Part shown: positions 26,228 to 33,063 of the stretch, one piece after another | Layout: each line of letters begins with the position of its first letter | How positions within the stretch are numbered: position 1 is the stretch's first letter | NCBI RefSeq assembly: GCF_001447355.1 | Contig: NZ_JXBW01000001.1 | Span: 248,001 to 312,000, forward strand | Origin: Alicyclobacillus tolerans | GTDB taxonomy: Bacteria; Bacillota; Bacilli; Alicyclobacillales; Alicyclobacillaceae | DNA: 64,000 bases | Direction of reading: 5' to 3' | Translations under genes and position numbers: made by a program | The notes under the pieces: generated by a model | Databases searched by the model: none | The model's input: only the letters and a program-made list of their open reading frames with translations | What the model was told of the DNA's origin: nothing

Positions 26228-26320
26228 TTGTCTCCTACTTTATGCAACTTTTTGTCCGAAACCGGAAGGACTATTCACGATTTTATCGAAATAATCACTT
26301 TGTCGTTGGATGTAGAAAAA

Positions 26321-26412
26321 GCACGAAAAAGGCAACCCTTCGGAAACGGAGAGGACGCAAAGCTATAGGGGCTAACACTGTCAGGTGTAGACAGTCATGC
26401 CAGCCAGCTGCC
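26321..26412 (+). promoter_or_regulatory. Cyclic di-GMP-I (GEMM-I) riboswitch aptamer
   Basis: The RNA shows the GEMM-I conserved core: AAGGCAACCC, a helix closed by a GAAA tetraloop (TTCGGAAACGG), then GGACGCAAAGC and GGGGCTAA, and a second helix CTGTC-AGGTGTA-GACAG. A terminator follows 13 nt later, then a gene for a c-di-GMP turnover protein. This architecture indicates transcriptional control by c-di-GMP. Boundaries are approximate to within about 5 nt. Confidence 0.9.
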
Positions 26413-26424
26413 GTGGTTCGGTTT

Positions 26425-26456
26425 GGGACAAACGCCGTCACGGTTGTCCCTTTTTT
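26425..26456 (+). terminator. Riboswitch expression-platform terminator
   Basis: GGGACAA...TTGTCCC with an inner CCG-TCA-CGG stem, followed by TTTTTT, ends 28 nt before the coding start. The upstream CCGTGGTTCGG region could compete with it as antiterminator. Confidence 0.8.
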
Positions 26457-26483
26457 CATTTGTGGACACAGGGTGGGACAAAC

Positions 26484-29372
26484 ATGATGAAGTTCTCGCG
26501 GTTCAGAGGCAAAGCGGAGCGAAATGGAGGTGAATGGGATGTCCCTATGCTCGGCCGATGGCGATATAAATTAAAAGAAAATAACGTTTACTGCTCACTC
26601 GAGATGGATCAAATCTATGGCCTTCAAACTCATGGGAAACCCACGCGTCCGGATCGATTCATTGAAGCAATCGTGCCGGAAGATCGCGATCTAGTTTTGC
26701 ACTGTTGGCGCATGCTGTGTTCCGGTAAGCGCATCGGACGCAGTTTCACCTACCGAATCCAAGTTGGTGAGCAAATTAAATTTGTACAATACACCGCAAG
26801 TTGCACGTATGACGACCATGGCCGGATGTCCGGACTGGAAGGCACCATCCGCGACGTGACGACGTTCCTTGATACCCCAGTGACAAGCCTGTTTTTGGCG
26901 CATGACCGCCGGTTGCTCAATCAGCCACAGGCCGCTGTTGCTCTCGATCACGAGTTGGGAATCGTCCACATCAACCAGTGGACGGAACAGCTCTTTGGAT
27001 GGTCTGAAGACGAGTTTCTCTTTCAACACGTTCCATACCTACCCACGAGCCTGGAATCCGCGACACATGATCTTTATCAAACCATCGTGAAAACGGGCGG
27101 TACCATCTGGCTCGACACAATCCGTTTGCATAAAGACGGATCGCTTAGGAAAGTATCCGTTGCCTTAGGACCACTCTATGACGAGAATGGCCTCATCAAA
27201 GGTTTGCTGGCCATGTATACGCCCGTGTCTGGTGTAGCCGATAGCATGGAACGTTCGCTGGCATGCGAAGCGCGCCTGCGACCGTTCATCGAACACGCTA
27301 CCGATGTTTTTATGTTATTGGATCGACAATATCAGGTATTATACGCGAACGCGGCAGTTCAAGAGGTCCTGGGCATGGATCCATCTGAAACGCGTCAGTT
27401 ATCCGTGCCCATGCTTGTGCATCCTGCGGATCGCAAGGAGTTTGAGATGGCATGTCAGCGAGTTGGCGACTCCCTTACAGAACTATTGAACATGGAACTT
27501 CGTTTCCAACACCGTTCCGGAGAATATAGGCACTGTCTCGCATCTCTATTTACGTGGGTAAGCCCAGGTGGTCAATCGCACGTTGTCGTTCGCTTTCGCG
27601 ACGTCACGGAAACGCGATCGGTGCGACAACAGATCGAGTTTCTTGAGCGACATGACGAACTGACGGGGTTGCTGAATCGGAAGGCATTCTTCCATGAGTC
27701 AACTGTATGGATCAGCCAATCTGATCCGAATCACCCGCTTACTGTGATGGTTCTGCGCATACAGCAATTCGACCGCATCATCGAGAATCTAGGCCATGCG
27801 GTGGGTGATGTCGTCATTCGTCTCGCGGCGGAGCGCATTCGCTTCCGGTTGCCCAAAGACAACATCTGCGCGCGCATCGGGGATCATGAATTCGCTATCA
27901 TGGTCCGGCAACAAGAGCGCGGCACGCAGACGATGTTCGCTTTGGCGAACGAACTGCTCCGCGCGTTTGAAGAGCCGTTTGCGTCTGCAGGACACACCAT
28001 CTACCTTGACGCAGACATCGGTATGAGCTTCTGCCCGAACGACGGAGATGACATTGCGACCTTGGTGCAACGTGCCGGTGTGGCTTTACGCCGTGCAAAC
28101 GATGCAAGTGAGAATAGCGTGCAGACCTACTCAACTCAACTTCACACCGATACATACAAACAGTTTGTTCTCGCGAACGACTTGCGTGATGCCCTGGCAA
28201 ATGACGCATTTCTTCTATATTATCAGCCCCGGGTGGACGCACAAAGCGGACGCATTGTTGCTGCCGAAGCACTAATCCGTTGGGAACACCCTGTCTGGGG
28301 ATTGGTATCACCTGTAGAGTTTATCCCCATCGCGGAGGAAACAGGGTATATTGTCGATCTCGGCTATTGGGTGATCCGTACAGCATGCCAACAGCTTCGC
28401 GCATGGCAAAACAAGGGTTATCCGCCCATCAAAATTTCGGTCAATGTTGCAGTGAAACAGTTTCAAGCAATAGATGTTGTACAAACCGTCTTATCCATCC
28501 TGGATGAGTGGAGCGTTCCTACGTCGGCCATCGAATTCGAAATCACCGAGACGTCTGTGATGCCTAACGATCCGAGCGTGATCGACACCATTCAAGCGTT
28601 TCGCAAAGCTGGAGTCGCCATCTATTTTGATGACTTTGGCACGGGCTACTCGTCACTGAGTTGGTTGAACCAATTTCAATTGGATGGATTAAAACTAGAC
28701 AAGTCGTTCATCGATCACCTGCCAAACGCTTGGGCACCTTCACAGATTGTCAAGTCCGTCATTCAACTCGCGCATCAACTGGGACTCACGGTGGTGGCAG
28801 AAGGCGTCGAAAACGTGGATCAACTTACGTTTTTGCAAAGCGAACGTTGCGATCAAGTGCAAGGCTACTTATATAGTAAGCCTGTTCCGGCAACCGCATT
28901 TGAGTACCTGCTCGCGCAGCCATCGATTAGACCCGCATCAGCAGATACGGCGGAGCGAGCGGCAAAGAATCGGCGCCGGTATGTCAGAGTTTCGTTTGAC
29001 GAGCCGCTGGTTGGCGAAGTGACGCTTGCGTCCATTGCAGGCAAACCGCTGTCTCTGGGTTACACACAGGTTTCTATTGTCGACGCTGGCGCGGGCGGCA
29101 TCAGTTTTTTGTCCAAGCTTCGGTTTCCACCTGATCGACGTGAACTTCGTCTGCGCTTCCGTTACTCGTTAGCAGAAGTGAACATCGAAGTGGAAGGCTA
29201 TGTGGTCTGGGCACATGAACTTCAAAATGGCGTATTTCAGTATGGTGCGGAATTCGATATCGATGCATCGACTAGAACGCGGCTGCAAGAGCTGTTACAC
29301 CGACATCAGACACTAACCCATACCACGAGCGAAAGAAAACTGGAAGCCGGTATGCCATCATTCTTTGGATAA
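26484..29372 (+). CDS. PAS-PAS-PAS-GGDEF-EAL-PilZ c-di-GMP phosphodiesterase
   Basis: A 962-aa cytoplasmic protein without membrane helices. Order: three PAS domains (about 20-130, 145-250, 265-380), GGDEF (about 385-545), EAL (about 560-800), PilZ (about 815-940). The GGDEF signature is ARIGDHEFAIM (GDHEF), so cyclase activity is unlikely. The EAL domain keeps EALIRWEHP, FEITETSV, DDFGTGYSSLSW, LKLDKSFI and VAEGVEN, so it should hydrolyse c-di-GMP. PilZ has RRRYVRV and DAGAGG, the usual ligand motifs. ATG at 26484 follows GGGTGGGA; a GGAGGTG further in could serve a shorter form starting at MLGRWRY. Expression is under a c-di-GMP-I riboswitch. Confidence 0.92.
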   Translation: MMKFSRFRGKAERNGGEWDVPMLGRWRYKLKENNVYCSLEMDQIYGLQTHGKPTRPDRFIEAIVPEDRDLVLHCWRMLCSGKRIGRSFTYRIQVGEQIKFVQYTASCTYDDHGRMSGLEGTIRDVTTFLDTPVTSLFLAHDRRLLNQPQAAVALDHELGIVHINQWTEQLFGWSEDEFLFQHVPYLPTSLESATHDLYQTIVKTGGTIWLDTIRLHKDGSLRKVSVALGPLYDENGLIKGLLAMYTPVSGVADSMERSLACEARLRPFIEHATDVFMLLDRQYQVLYANAAVQEVLGMDPSETRQLSVPMLVHPADRKEFEMACQRVGDSLTELLNMELRFQHRSGEYRHCLASLFTWVSPGGQSHVVVRFRDVTETRSVRQQIEFLERHDELTGLLNRKAFFHESTVWISQSDPNHPLTVMVLRIQQFDRIIENLGHAVGDVVIRLAAERIRFRLPKDNICARIGDHEFAIMVRQQERGTQTMFALANELLRAFEEPFASAGHTIYLDADIGMSFCPNDGDDIATLVQRAGVALRRANDASENSVQTYSTQLHTDTYKQFVLANDLRDALANDAFLLYYQPRVDAQSGRIVAAEALIRWEHPVWGLVSPVEFIPIAEETGYIVDLGYWVIRTACQQLRAWQNKGYPPIKISVNVAVKQFQAIDVVQTVLSILDEWSVPTSAIEFEITETSVMPNDPSVIDTIQAFRKAGVAIYFDDFGTGYSSLSWLNQFQLDGLKLDKSFIDHLPNAWAPSQIVKSVIQLAHQLGLTVVAEGVENVDQLTFLQSERCDQVQGYLYSKPVPATAFEYLLAQPSIRPASADTAERAAKNRRRYVRVSFDEPLVGEVTLASIAGKPLSLGYTQVSIVDAGAGGISFLSKLRFPPDRRELRLRFRYSLAEVNIEVEGYVVWAHELQNGVFQYGAEFDIDASTRTRLQELLHRHQTLTHTTSERKLEAGMPSFFG

Positions 29373-29684
29373 GGTAGAACGAGGACGGGTGCCCCGCTGG
29401 TGAACAACGGGGCATCTCGTTGCCGATGGAATTCGCCGCGAATCAAGTACATCTTGCAAATAGGCTTGTATCGTTTGACCAACGTCCCCAATACTATCGA
29501 TTGTCATGGCAAGCGCCGTTTCATCATCCTTACCTTCTGCTTTAAACTCACGGTATTGTTCCTGTAGATCGAAAAGCACGTCCGCCTTACGCTCATTGAT
29601 GCATTTAATCCCATCATAGGGTGTAAATGCCTCAAGGCAAGATGACAGAGCTCGACTCAAACATTCGTACGCGAATATCGTCAA
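29358..29684 (-). pseudogene. HAAS/permease-prefix (DUF1700-like) domain fragment
   Basis: Within this frame, residues about 28-75 resemble the helical HAAS/permease-prefix domain found at the N-terminus of DUF1700-type membrane proteins: LFDLQEQYREFKAEGKDDET and MTIDSIGDVGQTIQAYLQD. The first 20 residues and the tail RSTLSKE do not fit, no good ribosome site is seen, and the usual membrane part is missing. It overlaps the end of the convergent EAL gene by 15 bp. It is probably a decayed gene; a short functional adaptor is the alternative. Confidence 0.4.
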
Positions 29685-29786
29685 ATGGATGGTATCAACC
29701 TTTTCACGCGGTCACTTGCAATGCATCCGACAGGGCCTGTCCTATCCACTCTGTTGTCCCACGCAAAGTCTACGAGAGCAAATTGG

Positions 29787-29817
29787 TTGTCTTTACAGGC
29801 GGGAATGTGGCTATAAT
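29787..29817 (+). promoter_or_regulatory. Possible promoter of the small membrane protein gene
   Basis: TATAAT at 29812-29817, with TTGTCT 19 bp upstream, 54 bp before the start codon. The spacer is long. The gap from 29685 to here shows no other feature. Confidence 0.35.
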
Positions 29818-29870
29818 TACGTGTAGAATAAGCAAATGCTATTGACAAACTGCACTACGGAGGGATTGTC

Positions 29871-30209
29871 ATGAAAAGGCCGGTATCTATCGGTACATTC
29901 GGAGTTGTTTATCTCATGCTTGCCGCCGTAATCCTAACAGCTCTGATGGCCGGTTTCGCGACGCATCCCGGCGTGGTGTTAAGCATCATGACGCTTCTCA
30001 CGGCACTCGTCATGGTTCATCGATTGCGGTCTTCCCGTGGTTCATCTTTTCATGTGCACCTAGCCTTGCTCGTGCTCACCGTTCTCGTCGGCCTTCTGGT
30101 TGTAAGTTTTGGCAATGACAGAACGGAACTTTGGTTCGCAAACTGCTATGGGCTTTTCAACGTCCTATATCTATTGGAACTCATGTTTTTGGCGAAGGCA
30201 TATCGCTGA
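29871..30209 (+). CDS. Small four-helix membrane protein, unknown
   Basis: A 112-aa hydrophobic protein with about four membrane helices: VVYLMLAAVILTALMAGF, VVLSIMTLLTALVMV, LALLVLTVLVGLLVVSF and a last one near LFNVLYLLELMFL. A short basic loop (HRLRSSRGSS) lies after helix 2. ATG at 29871 is preceded by GGAGGG. No family is recognised. It lies between two c-di-GMP turnover genes, but its promoter appears separate. Confidence 0.7.
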   Translation: MKRPVSIGTFGVVYLMLAAVILTALMAGFATHPGVVLSIMTLLTALVMVHRLRSSRGSSFHVHLALLVLTVLVGLLVVSFGNDRTELWFANCYGLFNVLYLLELMFLAKAYR

Positions 30210-30260
30210 GACACATCCACCCCGCTCTATGTGACAATAACATATTCTCTTTTTTCTCTA

Positions 30261-30289
30261 TTGACTGCGCTGGTGACTGTCTTTACTGT
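30261..30289 (+). promoter_or_regulatory. Promoter of the HD-GYP gene
   Basis: TTGACT (30261-30266), exactly 17 bp, TACTGT (30284-30289), 74 bp before the predicted start. Confidence 0.5.
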
Positions 30290-30362
30290 TGTTGATGTTG
30301 CAACGTGTCTACAAATGTCGCTTTCGCCTAGATGACGAAGAATACCATCCACCCAAAAGCAG

Positions 30363-31310
30363 GTGCTGAGCTTGTACGATTCATCGACGACACCGAAATG
30401 GATAAGCATCTTGTCTCGCGAAGAGGGACTTGAAACGGCATATACGCAAAACATGACAGCTACGCTAATCGCCAGCAAGAACGGTACTGAGATTATTCAC
30501 CATCGTCTCGCCCGTATGGGTACAATGGCTATAATGCCAGCAGCAGGTTGGAATGAGCTTGAGTCACTTTGTCTATTAACTGGCTCACTCCGGGTGACAT
30601 ACGGCAGCGAGACATCGATTCTGCATCCTGGTGACAAGCTTGTGGCCGCCCCTGTACATGAACATGTGTGCATCGTTGCTATCGAAGATAGTGAGTTTTT
30701 ATACGTGTCATCAGCTCCAGTCTTTCAATCTTATCAAGGTCTAGTAAATGGTTTTCATGAACTTGCCGTAAAAATTTCTCTTAAGGATGGATACACGGCG
30801 TCGCACTGTGAGCGCATACGGCGATATTCGCTAATGATTGGGTGCGAACTAAACCTTAACGCGACTGACCTTCTTTCGCTTAGCTGTGGTGCGTTATTTC
30901 ACGATATCGGGAAAATTCGCATTCCTGATGAAATTCTTATGAAACCTGGTAAGCTAACGCCAGAAGAATTTGATATAATCAAACAGCACACCATTTTTGG
31001 AAGGGACATTATGGACTCTCCAGAGAACCCCTTTCTGAACATTGGCAGTAAAGTGGCGGAACAACACCACGAACGCTACGATGGAAGCGGATATCCATAC
31101 GGCCTGAAGAGGGATGACATCTATCTTCCGGCGGCTATCGTCGCAGTGGTGGACAGCTACGACGCAATGATATCCAATCGGCCTTATCAACCGGCTCGGA
31201 AGAAAGCCGATGCGGTTCGGGAGATTGCGTCGCTTAGCGGAAAGTTGTACGACCCGTGCGTCGTTGACGCATTTCTTAAGGTCGTAGATACATTTGCAGG
31301 CGAAGACTAA
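30363..31310 (+). CDS. Cupin-HD-GYP domain protein (probable c-di-GMP phosphodiesterase)
   Basis: A 315-aa protein. Residues about 40-120 form a cupin-like sensor fold (LTGSLRVTYGSETSILHPGD). Residues about 130-310 are an HD-GYP domain with FHDIGKIRIPDEI, KQHTIFGRDI and HHERYDGSGYPYGLKRDD, so the HD and GYP metal and substrate motifs are intact. It should hydrolyse c-di-GMP to pGpG or GMP. GTG at 30363 is the first possible start after an in-frame stop, but its ribosome site is poor; a later ATG at 30453 is possible. A secreted-peptide gene starts 12 bp after its stop. Confidence 0.87.
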   Translation: MLSLYDSSTTPKWISILSREEGLETAYTQNMTATLIASKNGTEIIHHRLARMGTMAIMPAAGWNELESLCLLTGSLRVTYGSETSILHPGDKLVAAPVHEHVCIVAIEDSEFLYVSSAPVFQSYQGLVNGFHELAVKISLKDGYTASHCERIRRYSLMIGCELNLNATDLLSLSCGALFHDIGKIRIPDEILMKPGKLTPEEFDIIKQHTIFGRDIMDSPENPFLNIGSKVAEQHHERYDGSGYPYGLKRDDIYLPAAIVAVVDSYDAMISNRPYQPARKKADAVREIASLSGKLYDPCVVDAFLKVVDTFAGED

Positions 31311-31322
31311 GGAGGAATGGCG

Positions 31323-31490
31323 ATGAAACACGTAAAGAAGGTTCTCGTATTTGGCTCGCTCGTTGCGGCTACGCTATTGAGCGTTGCTCCGGCGGCCGTT
31401 GAGGCGGCAACAACCACGCAGACATTCAGCACTGTCGGCGGCTATCAACCGATGCAACCGCCGTGCCCCACTTCTTCTCCGACACTGTGA
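31323..31490 (+). CDS. 55-aa secreted peptide precursor, unknown
   Basis: ATG at 31323 stands 6 nt after GGAGGA, which abuts the HD-GYP stop. The product has a textbook signal peptide: MKHVKKV, a hydrophobic core LVFGSLVAATLLSVAPA and a cleavage region VEA-A. A short mature part of about 28 residues follows, rich in Thr/Ser/Pro/Gln, with one cysteine (YQPMQPPCPTSSPTL). A terminator lies 15 bp after the stop. The arrangement of signalling enzyme followed directly by an exported small peptide resembles Rap-Phr cassettes, but no sequence relation to Phr is seen. It could equally be a small cell-wall or spore-related peptide. Confidence 0.7.
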   Translation: MKHVKKVLVFGSLVAATLLSVAPAAVEAATTTQTFSTVGGYQPMQPPCPTSSPTL

Positions 31491-31505
31491 GTTAAACTTC
31501 TATGG

Positions 31506-31530
31506 CATGGCCCTTCGGGGCCATGTTTTT
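31506..31530 (+). terminator. Rho-independent terminator after the peptide gene
   Basis: CATGGCCC-TTCG-GGGCCATG followed by TTTTT: a perfect stem with a TTCG tetraloop. Confidence 0.92.
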
Positions 31531-31936
31531 ATTCCACACTTCTTCTCTCTCTGCTCCCCCACCTCTGAAGCCCGTACGATAGCGCGACGCCAAGTCCGTC
31601 TATCACCATGTCATACAATCGCCCATCGCGACCAAAGTACAGTTGGAACAGTTCAGTACAAATGCCAAACACAAGTGCGATCGCGGCAGACAATCGAGGG
31701 CGCCGAAGAAGTAGAGTCAATAAAGCTTCAAATATCATAAAGCCAAACAGGTGACAAAGCTTCGCGACGGTATATTTCCACGAACCAAAGTGAAAGTCGA
31801 GCTGTAACAGATCCCGAAAGTTCGCATTGGGGTGGAAGTGAAACGCACTTAAATAAAAGTGGAATGGATCAATACTGCAGGTGCCGTAGGCGAGAACACA
31901 CGTCCAAAGCAACACGGCGAGTATTCGCCAGCACAT
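31529..31936 (-). CDS. VanZ-like membrane protein
   Basis: A 135-aa protein with about four membrane helices and the VanZ-family pattern KLCHLFGFMIFEALLTLLL, then GICTELFQLYFGRDGRLYDM and DGLGVALSY. VanZ gives low-level teicoplanin resistance in enterococci; chromosomal homologues have unknown roles. ATG at 31936 follows GGAGGAGGGC at 9 nt and is preferred over upstream TTG codons. It is divergent from the DUF2935 gene. Confidence 0.82.
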   Translation of the reverse strand: MCWRILAVLLWTCVLAYGTCSIDPFHFYLSAFHFHPNANFRDLLQLDFHFGSWKYTVAKLCHLFGFMIFEALLTLLLRRPRLSAAIALVFGICTELFQLYFGRDGRLYDMVIDGLGVALSYGLQRWGSRERRSVE

Positions 31937-32076
31937 GCTCCTTGCCCTCCTCCCCAACAACAAATCCGTATTACTCTACCACAACATATTTGCGCATACA
32001 AACGCCACCTTTCACAATCACCACGCCTTATTTGGGCGCATACGCTACCACATCGTGTGCAAGAGGAGGAAAACAG

Positions 32077-32883
32077 ATGAGTTTCGTCCAGGCGGCCCAA
32101 TTTGAGCAGCGCTTCTGGCTGCAAGTATTGGGCGATCACGCTCGCTTCATCCGCGACAGCCTATCGGTCGATGAAGAAAAAGAACTGACAACGTCGCAAT
32201 ACTTCATTCAGGAATACGATGCGCTCCTGCATACCGTAAATACCATGGTCCCCGATCCGGCAGCACACATCGAGCTTGGCAAGGAAAGCCTCGCGCTGTC
32301 GCGAAAATTGCGCGCCTTCAAGCTTCATCTTCTGCGTCGACATCTAACCGGTGGCATCAAGACATATCTGCCACCAACATTTATCAACCACATGCTGAAC
32401 GAGCTCGACGAATACCTGCGCATTTTGCACCATCTGTGCAGAGGGGAGGTTCCCGAAACGCAGCACCCTCTCCACCACCACGTCCTGTGGCTACAAGATG
32501 CCATGGGTCATGCGGCAACGTTGCAGGACGATGTCGATCCGGCAGAATATCAGCTGGCAAAGCGTAGTTACGCGTTCCGTAAGCAGTTTGAGGCATACTA
32601 TCTGAAGGCCATCGAACTCGCTGGCTACCTACGTACCAAATTACGAGAATTCCCTGCCCTCAACCGCTTCAACTTGGAAGTTGGCATGGAACTTACATTG
32701 TTTCAGGAATTTCTCAACGAACTTGAGGAACTGCGTTTATCCGATCAAGCACTCGGCGTCCTTGCGCCCCTTTTGCCTGACCACATGGCGCGCGAGGAAC
32801 TATATTACCTGACCAAGCTCGCTGAGGTTACAGAACTCGCTGCACCAGTGGGGGACCCCACAAAACCGCGCGTGAACAGTTAA
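32077..32883 (+). CDS. DUF2935 family protein
   Basis: A 268-aa helical protein typical of DUF2935, common in spore-forming Firmicutes. The first half contains EQRFWLQVLGDHARFIRDSL and the second half a repeat-like AMGHAATLQDDVDPAE, so the protein consists of two related four-helix bundles with conserved His/Glu that may bind metal. ATG at 32077 follows AGAGGAGGA; the longer open frame upstream overlaps the divergent promoter region and is not credible. Function unknown. Confidence 0.87.
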   Translation: MSFVQAAQFEQRFWLQVLGDHARFIRDSLSVDEEKELTTSQYFIQEYDALLHTVNTMVPDPAAHIELGKESLALSRKLRAFKLHLLRRHLTGGIKTYLPPTFINHMLNELDEYLRILHHLCRGEVPETQHPLHHHVLWLQDAMGHAATLQDDVDPAEYQLAKRSYAFRKQFEAYYLKAIELAGYLRTKLREFPALNRFNLEVGMELTLFQEFLNELEELRLSDQALGVLAPLLPDHMAREELYYLTKLAEVTELAAPVGDPTKPRVNS

Positions 32884-32904
32884 TTCCCGCACACCACCAG
32901 CTAC

Positions 32905-32952
32905 AGGAGGCAAGCTACCCGATTCAGACGAACCGCAACAGACTTGCCTCCT
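32905..32952. repeat. Perfect 10-bp inverted repeat between DUF2935 and ppk1
   Basis: AGGAGGCAAG (32905-32914) and CTTGCCTCCT (32943-32952) with a 28-nt loop and no T-run. It may be a weak terminator or RNA element. The rest of the 180-bp gap shows nothing clear. Confidence 0.5.
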
Positions 32953-33063
32953 ATTGCCGAATGACAGTTTCCCATTGCTTTCCCACATCATTGCGGCGAC
33001 AATGCATATACGAATATCATCGGCACAGCCGAACGACTACTGTGATAAAGGTATGAACTCATC

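Noticed and set aside
25642-26487. 281-codon plus-strand frame running over permease 2 and the riboswitch
   Set aside because: It is out of frame with the permease, crosses a terminator and a structured RNA, and its translation is Arg/Cys/His-rich noise.
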